Below are positions 34,521 through 42,208 of a stretch of DNA of 64,000 bases, piece after piece. Each line of letters starts with the position of its first letter. Positions within the stretch are counted from its first letter, which is position 1. Origin of the DNA: Afipia sp. GTDB taxonomy: Bacteria > Pseudomonadota > Alphaproteobacteria > Rhizobiales > Xanthobacteraceae. Made by a program: the position numbers and the translations under genes. The stretch covers positions 1 through 64,000 of the forward strand of contig JAFVHU010000100.1 of NCBI GenBank assembly GCA_017474385.1, in the 5' to 3' direction. The notes beneath the pieces were generated by a model that was not told the DNA's origin, made no database searches, and saw only the letters and a program-made list of their open reading frames with translations.

Positions 34521-35816
34521 TCAAGCTTTCTGCGAAAAGCGAAGCGCCTGGCCGAGGTCGCCGATGATATCCTCGGCGGCTTCGATGCCGATGGACAGGC
34601 GGATCAGTTCCTCGCCGATGCCCGCTATCTTCAACTGCTCGGCGTTCATCTGCTGATGCGTTGTGCTGCCGGGGTGGATGACCAGTGTCTTGGCGTCGCC
34701 GACATTTGCGAGGTGACTGGCGAGTTTCAGGGCCTCGATGAACTTGCGGCCAGCATCGCGCCCGCCCTTGATGCCGAACGTGATGATCGAGCCCGCGCCG
34801 CGCGGCAACAGCTTCTTCGCGAGCTCATGATCGGGGTGATTGTCGAGCGCGGGATGCAGCACCCACTCGACGGCCTTGTTCGATTTCAGGAATTCCAGAA
34901 CGGCGAGGGCGTTCTCCACATGACGCTGCATGCGGACGTGGAGCGTTTCGACGCCCTGCAAAATCTGGAATGCGTTGGTCGGCGAAAGGCACGCTCCAAA
35001 ATCGCGCAGACCTTCGGCGCGGGCGCGCATGATGAAGGCGGAGGGGCCGAACTCCTCGCTGAAGACGATGCCGTGATAACCGGCATAGGGTGTCGTCAGC
35101 GTCGGGAATTTGCCGGATTTCTCCCAGTCGAAATGGCCGCCGTCGACGAGGACGCCGCCGATGGCGATGCCGTGGCCGCCGATCCACTTGGTGATCGAGT
35201 TCATCACGATGTCCGCGCCAAGCTCGATCGGGCGGGAGAGGTAAGGCGTCGCAAATGTGTTGTCGATCAGCAGCGGAATGCCGGCGTCGTGCGCGACCTT
35301 CGCGACAGCGGGAATGTCGAGCACTTCAAGACCGGGATTGCCGATGGTCTCGCCGATCACGAGCTTGGTGTTTGGCTTGATCGCGGCGCGGATGCCGTCA
35401 AGATCGCGCGGCTTGACGAAGGTCGTGGTGATGCCGAAGCGCGGCAGCGTATGCGTGAGAAGATTGATCGTTCCGCCATAGAGCGAGGCGGACGCCACGA
35501 TGTGATCGCCGGCATTGAGAAGCGTCGCAATCGCCAGATGCAGCGCCGCCATCCCGCTGGCGGTGCAGACCGCGCCGACGCCGTTCTCAAGCGCTGCGAG
35601 CCGTTCCTCCAGCACCGCGATGGTGGGGTTGGAGATGCGGGTATAGATGTGGCCCGCGCGTTCGAGATTGAACAGTGCAGCCGCGTGATCGGCATCCTGA
35701 AACACATAGGAAGTCGTCTGGTAGATCGGCACGGCGCGCGAGCCGGTGACGGGATCAGGATGCTGGCCCGCATGCAGGCTGAGCGTTTCGAACGCAGGAG
35801 GTTTTGGCGCTGCCAT
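34521..35816 (-). CDS. O-acetylhomoserine sulfhydrylase-type PLP enzyme (MetY family)
   Basis: A 431-residue PLP enzyme of the Cys/Met metabolism family. It opens FETLSLHAGQHPDPVTGSRA and IYQTTSYVFQDADHAAALFN as in MetY, contains YTRISNPT and SGMAALHLA, and carries the PLP lysine Lys210 in MNSITKWIGGHG. The C-terminal GSTTHQQMNAEQLKIAGIGE is also diagnostic. MetY makes homocysteine from O-acetylhomoserine and sulfide. Its place in a run with an alpha/beta hydrolase and an amidase, far from other methionine genes, leaves open a scavenging role on another sulfur or amine substrate. ATG at 35816 follows GAGAAG. Confidence 0.9.
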   Translation of the reverse strand: MAAPKPPAFETLSLHAGQHPDPVTGSRAVPIYQTTSYVFQDADHAAALFNLERAGHIYTRISNPTIAVLEERLAALENGVGAVCTASGMAALHLAIATLLNAGDHIVASASLYGGTINLLTHTLPRFGITTTFVKPRDLDGIRAAIKPNTKLVIGETIGNPGLEVLDIPAVAKVAHDAGIPLLIDNTFATPYLSRPIELGADIVMNSITKWIGGHGIAIGGVLVDGGHFDWEKSGKFPTLTTPYAGYHGIVFSEEFGPSAFIMRARAEGLRDFGACLSPTNAFQILQGVETLHVRMQRHVENALAVLEFLKSNKAVEWVLHPALDNHPDHELAKKLLPRGAGSIITFGIKGGRDAGRKFIEALKLASHLANVGDAKTLVIHPGSTTHQQMNAEQLKIAGIGEELIRLSIGIEAAEDIIGDLGQALRFSQKA

Positions 35817-35873
35817 TTATCTTCTCTGGTTGCCGGGTGCCGTATCTTTCACGCAGAGCCGTTGATTGCAAGC

Positions 35874-37295
35874 TTACTTGCCGGGCCGCGGATCGATCGG
35901 GGTGATGGCGCCCAATCCGAGGATATTTTCCAGAATCTTGCCGCCCGCAAGTGCGCGGGCCTCGCCGCGCGGCGGCGCGACGATCTGCAATCCCACCGGA
36001 AGGTTCTCGCGGGTGAACCCGCAGGGGATCGATAGCCCTGGGCAGCAGGCAATGGTGATGGCGGAAACGATGGCGAGCCAGCCGACATAGTTGTCGAATT
36101 TCACGCCGTTGCATTCGGCGAGATAACGCTGCTCGACCGGGAACGGCGCGACGATGGTCGTCGGGCACAGCAGCAGGTCATAGGTCTCGAAGAAGGCGAG
36201 GGCGCGGTTCATCAGCGTGACGCGCTGGGCTTCGGCACGTTCGATATCCGCCAGCGTCAGCTTGAGACCTTCCTCGATGTTCCAGATCACTTCCGGCTTC
36301 AACTGGTCGCGGTGCGACTTGAGCAATTTGCCCTTGGTCAGCACATAGTCGTAGGCGCGCAGCACATGGGCGCATGCGACCGCCTCGCTGAAGTCCGGAT
36401 GGGCTTCCTCGACAATGACTCCAGCCTCTGCAAAGCGCTGCGCGGCGTTGCGGGTGATCTCGGCAACTTCCGGATCGACCGGGGAAATGCCGAGGGTGGC
36501 GGAATAGGCGATGCGCTTCGGCTTTTTGCCGGAGCGGGCGGCGGCGAGAAACGATGTCGGCAAGACCGGCAGCGACAACGCGTCGCCCGGATGCTCGCCG
36601 GACATGGCGTCCAGCATCAGCGCAAGGTCTTCGACGTTGCGGGCCATCGGTCCGTCGGCGTTCAGCGTGCGGTCGACTTTGGCGGCTTGCGAGTGCGCGA
36701 CGCGGCCGATGCTGGGGCGCATGCCGACCACACCGCAGAAGCTGGCGGGATTGCGCAGCGAGCCGCCGACGTCCGTGCCGTGCGCCAGCCATGCTGTGCC
36801 GCTTGCTAGCGCAGCGGCCGCACCGCCCGAAGATCCCGAGGCGGAGCGGGACAGATTCCATGGATTGAGCGTCGCGCCGAACACCTCGTTGAAGGTCTGC
36901 GCGCCGGCGCCGAACTCCGGTGTGTTGGATTTGGCGTAGATCACCGCGCCATTGGTCTCGAGATTTTCGACGACGATGTTGGATTTGGTGGCGATGCTGT
37001 CCTTGAAGATCGGCGAGCCTTGCGTGGTCAGCACGCCGGCGACGTCGGTCAGATCCTTGATCGGAACGGGTAGTCCGGCGAGCAGACCGCGCTCGCCGAC
37101 CGGCTTCTTCATTAGTTGGTCGGCATGGCTGCGGGCGCGGTCGAAACAAAGCGTCGGCAGCGCGTTGACCTGGCCGTCGACTTCGGCAATCCGGGCTTCC
37201 AGGGCATCCAGCAGATCGTGCGGTGTGATGTCGCCGTGTCGCAACCGGTCGACAATGTCGCAGGCCGTTGCCCGCACGAGTTCACTTGATGCCAC
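35874..37295 (-). CDS. Amidase signature family hydrolase
   Basis: A 473-residue cytoplasmic amidase. The Ser-cisSer-Lys triad is visible: Lys80 in LPVPIKDL, the cis-Ser near 155 in SASGSSGGAAAALASG and the nucleophile Ser179 in GTDVGGSLRNPASFCG. The C-terminal FTRENLPVGLQIVAPPRGEA is typical. It is not a GatA, because no gatC or gatB is nearby. It begins 58 bp before the MetY-type gene and is probably in the same transcript. Substrates may be aryl or alkyl amides or carbamates. Confidence 0.9.
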   Translation of the reverse strand: MASSELVRATACDIVDRLRHGDITPHDLLDALEARIAEVDGQVNALPTLCFDRARSHADQLMKKPVGERGLLAGLPVPIKDLTDVAGVLTTQGSPIFKDSIATKSNIVVENLETNGAVIYAKSNTPEFGAGAQTFNEVFGATLNPWNLSRSASGSSGGAAAALASGTAWLAHGTDVGGSLRNPASFCGVVGMRPSIGRVAHSQAAKVDRTLNADGPMARNVEDLALMLDAMSGEHPGDALSLPVLPTSFLAAARSGKKPKRIAYSATLGISPVDPEVAEITRNAAQRFAEAGVIVEEAHPDFSEAVACAHVLRAYDYVLTKGKLLKSHRDQLKPEVIWNIEEGLKLTLADIERAEAQRVTLMNRALAFFETYDLLLCPTTIVAPFPVEQRYLAECNGVKFDNYVGWLAIVSAITIACCPGLSIPCGFTRENLPVGLQIVAPPRGEARALAGGKILENILGLGAITPIDPRPGK

Positions 37296-37420
37296 GAATT
37301 CGCCTCCCGTTTATTCGGCTTCTTGGGCGGCCAATATAACGGGAGGCATCGTAATGGCGAGGCGAAATTGGACGATCTCCGCCTCGCTCAACTCAGGTCA
37401 CGTCAGCGCGGCGCGCATGC

Positions 37421-38647
37421 TTACCGCTCGCCGCCGGCTTCGCCATCAACGACGCCGCCGAACAGCTCCCAGCGCTCGCCCTTGAATCGCATCAGTTGCA
37501 ATTGCTCGATGGGCGAGAAGTCCGTCGGGCTGGTGTTGATCCTGATGCCGGGCAGCAGGCCGCCTTGCTGAAGATCCTTGATGCTGGCTGCCTGCTTCAT
37601 CACATTGGCGCGGGTCAGATCGTCGCCGCATTGCTTCAGCACCGCGGCCATGGTCTGCGCCATGTTGTAGCCGGTGAGGGCGGAGCTGTCCGCCACGTTG
37701 GCTTCGGGCACATACTTGGCGAGAAACGCCTTGAATTCTTTCATGCCCGGATCGTCGTTCCATTGCGGATCGGTGCTGTCCTTGGCGTAGGCTGCGGAAA
37801 TGACGCCCTGGGCGTTATCGAAACCTGCAGGTTTCATCACCGTTGCCGTCGAAGCACTGACGTTGGCGATGATCATGGTGGGCTTCCAGCCGAGTTCGCC
37901 GACCTTCTTGATGGTCTGTGCGCCGAATTTCGGTGTCGTGAAGATCACGAGCACATCCGCGTTGAGCGATTTCAGCTTGACGATATGAGAGTCAACGGTG
38001 GGTTCGGAAAGCTCATAGCTTTCCTCCGCAACGATGTTGGACTTCTTGTCGCCGAGGCCGTCCTGCAGGCCTTTCAGATAGTCCTTGCCGAAATCGTCAT
38101 TCTGATAAAGCACGGCAATCTTGGCGCCTGGCTTTTCCTTGAGCAGATACTTGGCATAGATGCGGCCTTCGCTCTGATAGCTCGGCAGCCAGCCCATGGT
38201 CCATGGAAACGCCTTTGGATCGTTCCACTTGGTCGCGCCGGTCGCGAGGAACAGTTGCGGCGTCTTCTTTGCATTCATGTATTTCTGGATCGCCGAATTC
38301 GACGGCGTGCCGAGCGCGCCGAACACCAGCAGTACCTCGTCGCTCTCGACCAGCTTGCGGGTCTGCTCGACCGCTTTCGGCGGGCTGTAGGCGTCGTCAT
38401 ATGAGATGAAATTGATCTTGCGGCCGTTGATGCCGCCGTCGTCGTTGACCTTCTTGAAGTAGCCTTCCATCGCCTTGCCGACGACGCCATAGGCCGAGGC
38501 GGGGCCGCTATAGGGAATGATATTGCCGATCTTGATCTCGGTATCGGTTGCCCCGGTATCGTACTTTTTCTGGGCCATGGCGCTTCCAGTCGCAGCGACC
38601 AGAAATCCTGCGGTAACAACAGCGCACAGCGGTTTCGTCAAACGCAT
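37421..38647 (-). CDS. ABC transporter substrate-binding protein, branched-chain type (orphan)
   Basis: A 408-residue periplasmic receptor. The signal peptide ends GSAMAQKK; the mature opening IKIGNIIPYSGPASAYGVVG and later NAKKTPQLFLATGATKWNDP and VLYQNDDFGKDYLKGLQDGL are typical of the LivK-like subgroup linked to aromatic and acyl compounds. AGGGAG precedes the ATG. No permease or ATPase gene adjoins it. It sits between a dienoyl-CoA-reductase-like SDR and an amidase, so it may feed an importer encoded elsewhere, for instance the LivHMGF set at 30.4-33.7 kb. Confidence 0.9.
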   Translation of the reverse strand: MRLTKPLCAVVTAGFLVAATGSAMAQKKYDTGATDTEIKIGNIIPYSGPASAYGVVGKAMEGYFKKVNDDGGINGRKINFISYDDAYSPPKAVEQTRKLVESDEVLLVFGALGTPSNSAIQKYMNAKKTPQLFLATGATKWNDPKAFPWTMGWLPSYQSEGRIYAKYLLKEKPGAKIAVLYQNDDFGKDYLKGLQDGLGDKKSNIVAEESYELSEPTVDSHIVKLKSLNADVLVIFTTPKFGAQTIKKVGELGWKPTMIIANVSASTATVMKPAGFDNAQGVISAAYAKDSTDPQWNDDPGMKEFKAFLAKYVPEANVADSSALTGYNMAQTMAAVLKQCGDDLTRANVMKQAASIKDLQQGGLLPGIRINTSPTDFSPIEQLQLMRFKGERWELFGGVVDGEAGGER

Positions 38648-38691
38648 TCGGTTTCTCCCTGTTTTGATTTTTATTTGTGGTCGCGGCGAAG

Positions 38692-39564
38692 CTACGCGCG
38701 CTTTGCCTTGTCCTTTTCGTTTTGCGCCATGATGGCGTCGCGTGCTGCGCTCCAGTCGGAATCCTTCCAGTCGCGCAATTGGTAGAAATTGCCGCCCATC
38801 GCCAGCGCCTGTGCGCCGTCCATCGCAATGGTTTCGCCGCTGATCCAGTCGCAGCCGCCGGAAATCAGGAATGTTGCGAGGTTTTGCAGTTCTTCCATGG
38901 AGCCGACGCGGCCCATCGGATTCATGGCGATCGTGCGCGCGCCGGCTTCATCGCCGGGCTTGATGCGCTTGCTCATGCCCTCGGTCGGGATTTCGCCCGG
39001 TGCGATGGTGTTGAGACGAATGCCGTAGCGCCCCCATTCGGCGGCGAGCGACATGGTCATGGCGTGAATCGCGGATTTGCTCATGGCCGAGGGGACCACA
39101 TAGGGGCTGCCGTTGCGTACCCACGTCACCGTGATCGATACGACGTTGCCGCGATCGCCGCCCGCGATCCAGCGCTTGCCGACCGCATGGGTGACATAGA
39201 ACGTTCCGTGCATCACGATGTTGGCGACGGCGTCGAAGCCGCGCGGTGTGAGATCCTGCGTGCGCGAAATGAAATTGCCGGCCGCATTGTTGATCAGGTC
39301 GGTGAGGGGGCCGTCCTTGAACGCGGACTCAACCATCGCATCGACGGCGGAGGCGTCGCGGATGTCCACACCGTGAGCGGTGACCTTGCCGCCATGGAGC
39401 TTCATCAGTTCGGCGGCGGTTTCCTCGCAAACGCCCTTGCGGCGTCCGCAAATGTGGATTTCGGCGCCAAGGCTGAGGAACTTGGCAGCCATGGCTTTGC
39501 CGAGGCCGGTGCCGCCACCGGTCACCAAAATCTTGCGGCCCGCGAGAAGTCGATCTGTGAACAT
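38692..39564 (-). CDS. SDR oxidoreductase, 2,4-dienoyl-CoA reductase-like
   Basis: A 290-residue short-chain dehydrogenase. The coenzyme motif is LVTGGGTGLGKAMAAKFLSL, and NNAAGNF is present. The usual YxxxK is replaced by VVPSAMSKSAIHAMTMSLAA, where Ser stands four residues before the Lys. This VPSAxxKA-type motif followed by SLAAEWGRYGIRLN is that of mitochondrial-type 2,4-dienoyl-CoA reductases, so the assignment to unsaturated acyl-CoA degradation is better than a generic alcohol dehydrogenase. It is divergent from an enoyl-CoA hydratase gene, with two palindromes between them, and is followed by the orphan binding protein. Confidence 0.85.
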   Translation of the reverse strand: MFTDRLLAGRKILVTGGGTGLGKAMAAKFLSLGAEIHICGRRKGVCEETAAELMKLHGGKVTAHGVDIRDASAVDAMVESAFKDGPLTDLINNAAGNFISRTQDLTPRGFDAVANIVMHGTFYVTHAVGKRWIAGGDRGNVVSITVTWVRNGSPYVVPSAMSKSAIHAMTMSLAAEWGRYGIRLNTIAPGEIPTEGMSKRIKPGDEAGARTIAMNPMGRVGSMEELQNLATFLISGGCDWISGETIAMDGAQALAMGGNFYQLRDWKDSDWSAARDAIMAQNEKDKAKRA

Positions 39565-39596
39565 GGCGCAACCCTCCCAATACGAATTTTTCTTCT

Positions 39597-39614
39597 TTAG
39601 TTAGTTGATTAATT
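39597..39614. promoter_or_regulatory. 18-bp operator-like motif shared with 48478-48495
   Basis: TTAGTTAGTTGATTAATT lies between the divergent dienoyl-CoA-reductase-like SDR and enoyl-CoA hydratase genes. It matches the site upstream of the DUF35/thiolase/SDR operon at 14 of 18 positions in a register one base off the latter's palindrome. Both sets handle CoA esters, so a common repressor or activator of acyl-CoA genes is likely. Confidence 0.5.
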
Positions 39615-39617
39615 AAA

Positions 39618-39637
39618 ACAGGGTGGGCTAACCCTGT
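39618..39637. promoter_or_regulatory. 7-6-7 inverted repeat upstream of enoyl-CoA hydratase
   Basis: ACAGGGT (39618-39624) and ACCCTGT (39631-39637) are a perfect inverted repeat with a 6-bp spacer, 35 bp before the enoyl-CoA hydratase ATG. No T-run follows, so an operator is more likely than a terminator. Confidence 0.45.
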
Positions 39638-39672
39638 AAAGAGAAGAGATCAAAAACTCAGGGAGAAACGCC

Positions 39673-40485
39673 ATGACTGCCGCGAACGATCGCATCACGG
39701 TTTCGATGTCGGAGGGCGTCGCTGACGTCCGTCTGGTCCGTGGGGACAAGATGAATGCGCTCGATGCGGCGATGTTCGATGCGCTGGTGGATACTGCGGC
39801 CAAACTCAAGACCGAGAAAGGTCTGCGCGCAGTGGTGCTGTCCGGCGAGGGACGCGCGTTCTGCGCCGGTCTCGATATGGGGCGTTTTGCCGCAATGGGC
39901 GACGGCGCCAGTGATCTGCGCGATCTCGCTAAGCGCACGCACGGACTCACAAATCACTCGCAGCAGGCAGTGTGGGGCTGGCGGCAGTTGCCGGTGCCGG
40001 TGATCGCTGCCGTGCACGGCGTTGCATTCGGCGGCGGCTTCCAGCTCGCTCTGGGTGCCGACATGCGCTTCCTCGCGCCGGACGCGCGCATGTCGATCAT
40101 GGAAATCAAATGGGGACTGGTGCCCGACATGGCGGGAACGCCGATTCTCGCCAGTCTGGTGCGCGACGACATCCTGCGTGATCTCACGTTCACTGGCCGG
40201 ATTTTCTCCGCGCAGGAAGCGATGAGCTATGGCCTCGCAACGCGGCTTTGTGACGATCCGCGCGCATCCGCGCTGGAGGCCGCGCACGAAATCGCCGGCA
40301 AGAGTCCCGACGCCATTCGCGCCATCAAGCGGATGCTGAACAATCTGTCGACACCCAATCCCGGTCCGGCACTGCTGGCCGAATCCGTCGAGCAGATGAA
40401 GGTGATGGGAACGCCCAACCAGACAGAGGCGGTGCGCGCCAATGTCGAGAAGCGCGCGCCGAAGTTTGCCGATGGCTCGAACTGA
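39673..40485 (+). CDS. Crotonase / enoyl-CoA hydratase family protein
   Basis: A 270-residue crotonase-fold protein with the conserved oxyanion segment EGRAFCAGLDMGRF, IAAVHGVAFGGGFQLALGAD for CoA binding, and the active-site region MSIMEIKWGLVPDMAGTPIL. The GGG helix start and C-terminal segment fit hydratase/isomerase members. A GGGAGAAA ribosome site precedes ATG 39673. It starts an operon with an acyl-CoA ligase 11 bp downstream. The exact reaction (hydration, isomerisation or hydrolysis of an acyl-CoA) is not decided by sequence. Confidence 0.88.
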   Translation: MTAANDRITVSMSEGVADVRLVRGDKMNALDAAMFDALVDTAAKLKTEKGLRAVVLSGEGRAFCAGLDMGRFAAMGDGASDLRDLAKRTHGLTNHSQQAVWGWRQLPVPVIAAVHGVAFGGGFQLALGADMRFLAPDARMSIMEIKWGLVPDMAGTPILASLVRDDILRDLTFTGRIFSAQEAMSYGLATRLCDDPRASALEAAHEIAGKSPDAIRAIKRMLNNLSTPNPGPALLAESVEQMKVMGTPNQTEAVRANVEKRAPKFADGSN

Positions 40486-40496
40486 ACGGCCGCGAC

Positions 40497-42041
40497 ATGT
40501 CAGCGGCGGCGTTAGCGACAGGCATCGTCAGCGGCGATCGCCGCAAGTCCCGTGACGAGGTCAATGAGCGTGCCCGGCTGATCGCGGGCGGGCTTGAACG
40601 GCTCGGCATCAGGCAGGCCGACAGCGTCGGCATCCTGATGCGCAACGATATCGCGTTCCTTGAGACGGCCTATGCGGTGATGACGCTCGGGGCCTATGCC
40701 GTGCCGATCAACTGGCACTTCAAGCCGGACGAGATCGCTTATGTCATGAGCGACTCTGGAGCGCGCGTTCTGATCGGCCACGCCGACTTGTTGCACGGAC
40801 TCGATGGCGTCGTTCCCGCAGGCGTCACGATGCTCAGCCTGTCGCCGCCGCCGGAAATCGTTGCGACCTATCGGATCGATCCCGCCTTGTGCGGAGCGGC
40901 ACGCGGAGCGCTCGATTTCGACGCCTGGCTCGCGAGTCAAACGGCTTACGATGGCCCTGCGCTGCCACAGCCGCAGAACATGATCTACACATCCGGCACC
41001 ACCGGACACCCCAAGGGCGTCAAGCGTTACGCGCCGACGCCGGAACAAAGCGCATCGATGGAAGCGATGCGCGCGTTGATCTACGGCTTGAAGCCGGGCG
41101 TGCGCGCGTTGCTGCCTGGGCCGCTGTATCACTCGGCGCCGAATGCATTCGGCCTGCGCGCCGGGCGGCTCGGCGATGTGACGATCCTGATGCCGCGCTT
41201 CGAGGCCGAGGAATTTCTGCGGATCATCGACGAGCAGAAGATCGACAACGTCTTCATGGTGCCGACGATGTTCACCCGGCTTCTGAAACTGCCGGAGCAG
41301 GTCCGCAAATCCTACGACGTCTCGTCGCTGCGTCACGTCATCCATGCCGCAGCGCCATGCCCGGCCGACGTCAAACGCGCGATGATCGAATGGTTCGGCC
41401 CGGTGATCTACGAATTCTACGGCAGTACCGAATCCGGCGCGGTGACGTTCGCTAGTTCGGCGGACGCGCTGAAGAAGCCGGGAACGGTGGGCAAGATTTC
41501 CCCCGGCGCGGAACTGCGTTTCATCGGCGACGATGGCCGGATTCTGCCGCAAGGTGAGATCGGCGAGATTTACTCGCGCATCGCTGCGAACCCGGACTTC
41601 ACCTATCACAACCGACCGGAGAAGCGATCCGAAATCGACCGCGACGGTTTCATCACCAGCGGCGATGTCGGCTATATCGATGCCGACGGCTATGTTTTCA
41701 TCTGCGACCGCAAGCGCGACATGGTGATCTCCGGCGGCGTCAATATCTATCCGGCGGAAATCGAAGCGGTGCTGCATGGAATTTCCGGCGTTCACGATTG
41801 CGCCGTGTTCGGCATTCCCGATGAGGAATTCGGCGAGGCGCTGATGGCGGTGGTCGAGCCGCAGCCGGGCGCCGCTCTCGACGTGGCCGCGATCCGCGAG
41901 CAGCTCAAGGTTTCGCTGGCGGGTTACAAGGTGCCCAAGCACATCGAAATCCAGGCCAGTCTGCCGCGCGAGGATTCCGGCAAGATATTCAAGCGGCGGC
42001 TTCGCGATCCGTATTGGGAGCGGGCCGGGCGCAAGATCTAG
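40497..42041 (+). CDS. Acyl-CoA synthetase (AMP-forming)
   Basis: A 514-residue ANL-superfamily ligase. The P-loop-like motif is YTSGTTGHPKG (about 164-174), followed by YEFYGSTESG, a C-terminal DGFITSGDVGYIDADGYVFI hinge with RKRDMVISGGVNIYPAEIEA, and the catalytic lysine region LPREDSGKIFKRRLRD. It activates a carboxylic acid to its CoA thioester using ATP. With the crotonase upstream and the dienoyl-CoA-reductase-like gene opposite, a fatty or alicyclic acid is likely. The start ATG at 40497 lies 11 bp after the crotonase stop. Confidence 0.9.
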   Translation: MSAAALATGIVSGDRRKSRDEVNERARLIAGGLERLGIRQADSVGILMRNDIAFLETAYAVMTLGAYAVPINWHFKPDEIAYVMSDSGARVLIGHADLLHGLDGVVPAGVTMLSLSPPPEIVATYRIDPALCGAARGALDFDAWLASQTAYDGPALPQPQNMIYTSGTTGHPKGVKRYAPTPEQSASMEAMRALIYGLKPGVRALLPGPLYHSAPNAFGLRAGRLGDVTILMPRFEAEEFLRIIDEQKIDNVFMVPTMFTRLLKLPEQVRKSYDVSSLRHVIHAAAPCPADVKRAMIEWFGPVIYEFYGSTESGAVTFASSADALKKPGTVGKISPGAELRFIGDDGRILPQGEIGEIYSRIAANPDFTYHNRPEKRSEIDRDGFITSGDVGYIDADGYVFICDRKRDMVISGGVNIYPAEIEAVLHGISGVHDCAVFGIPDEEFGEALMAVVEPQPGAALDVAAIREQLKVSLAGYKVPKHIEIQASLPREDSGKIFKRRLRDPYWERAGRKI

Positions 42042-42098
42042 GCCTTTTCAGGCGGCGCCTGGTTCGGGTGAAGAAAACACGACAAAATCATAAGCCCG

Positions 42099-42115
42099 GC
42101 GCAAAATCGTTGCGC
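42099..42115. promoter_or_regulatory. Inverted repeat in the ppc upstream region
   Basis: GCGCAA and TTGCGC flank AATCG, 94 bp before the ppc start and 58 bp after the acyl-CoA ligase stop. It could be an operator of ppc or a weak transcription end of the preceding operon; there is no clear T-run. Confidence 0.3.
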
Positions 42116-42208
42116 GGAAAGCACCCGACATGAGCATTCCGGCGCTTGCGCCCGTGAAGAAAAATTGCGACTTGAGAAGGACTGGAACACCTCTCACGGG
42201 ATGGCGTC

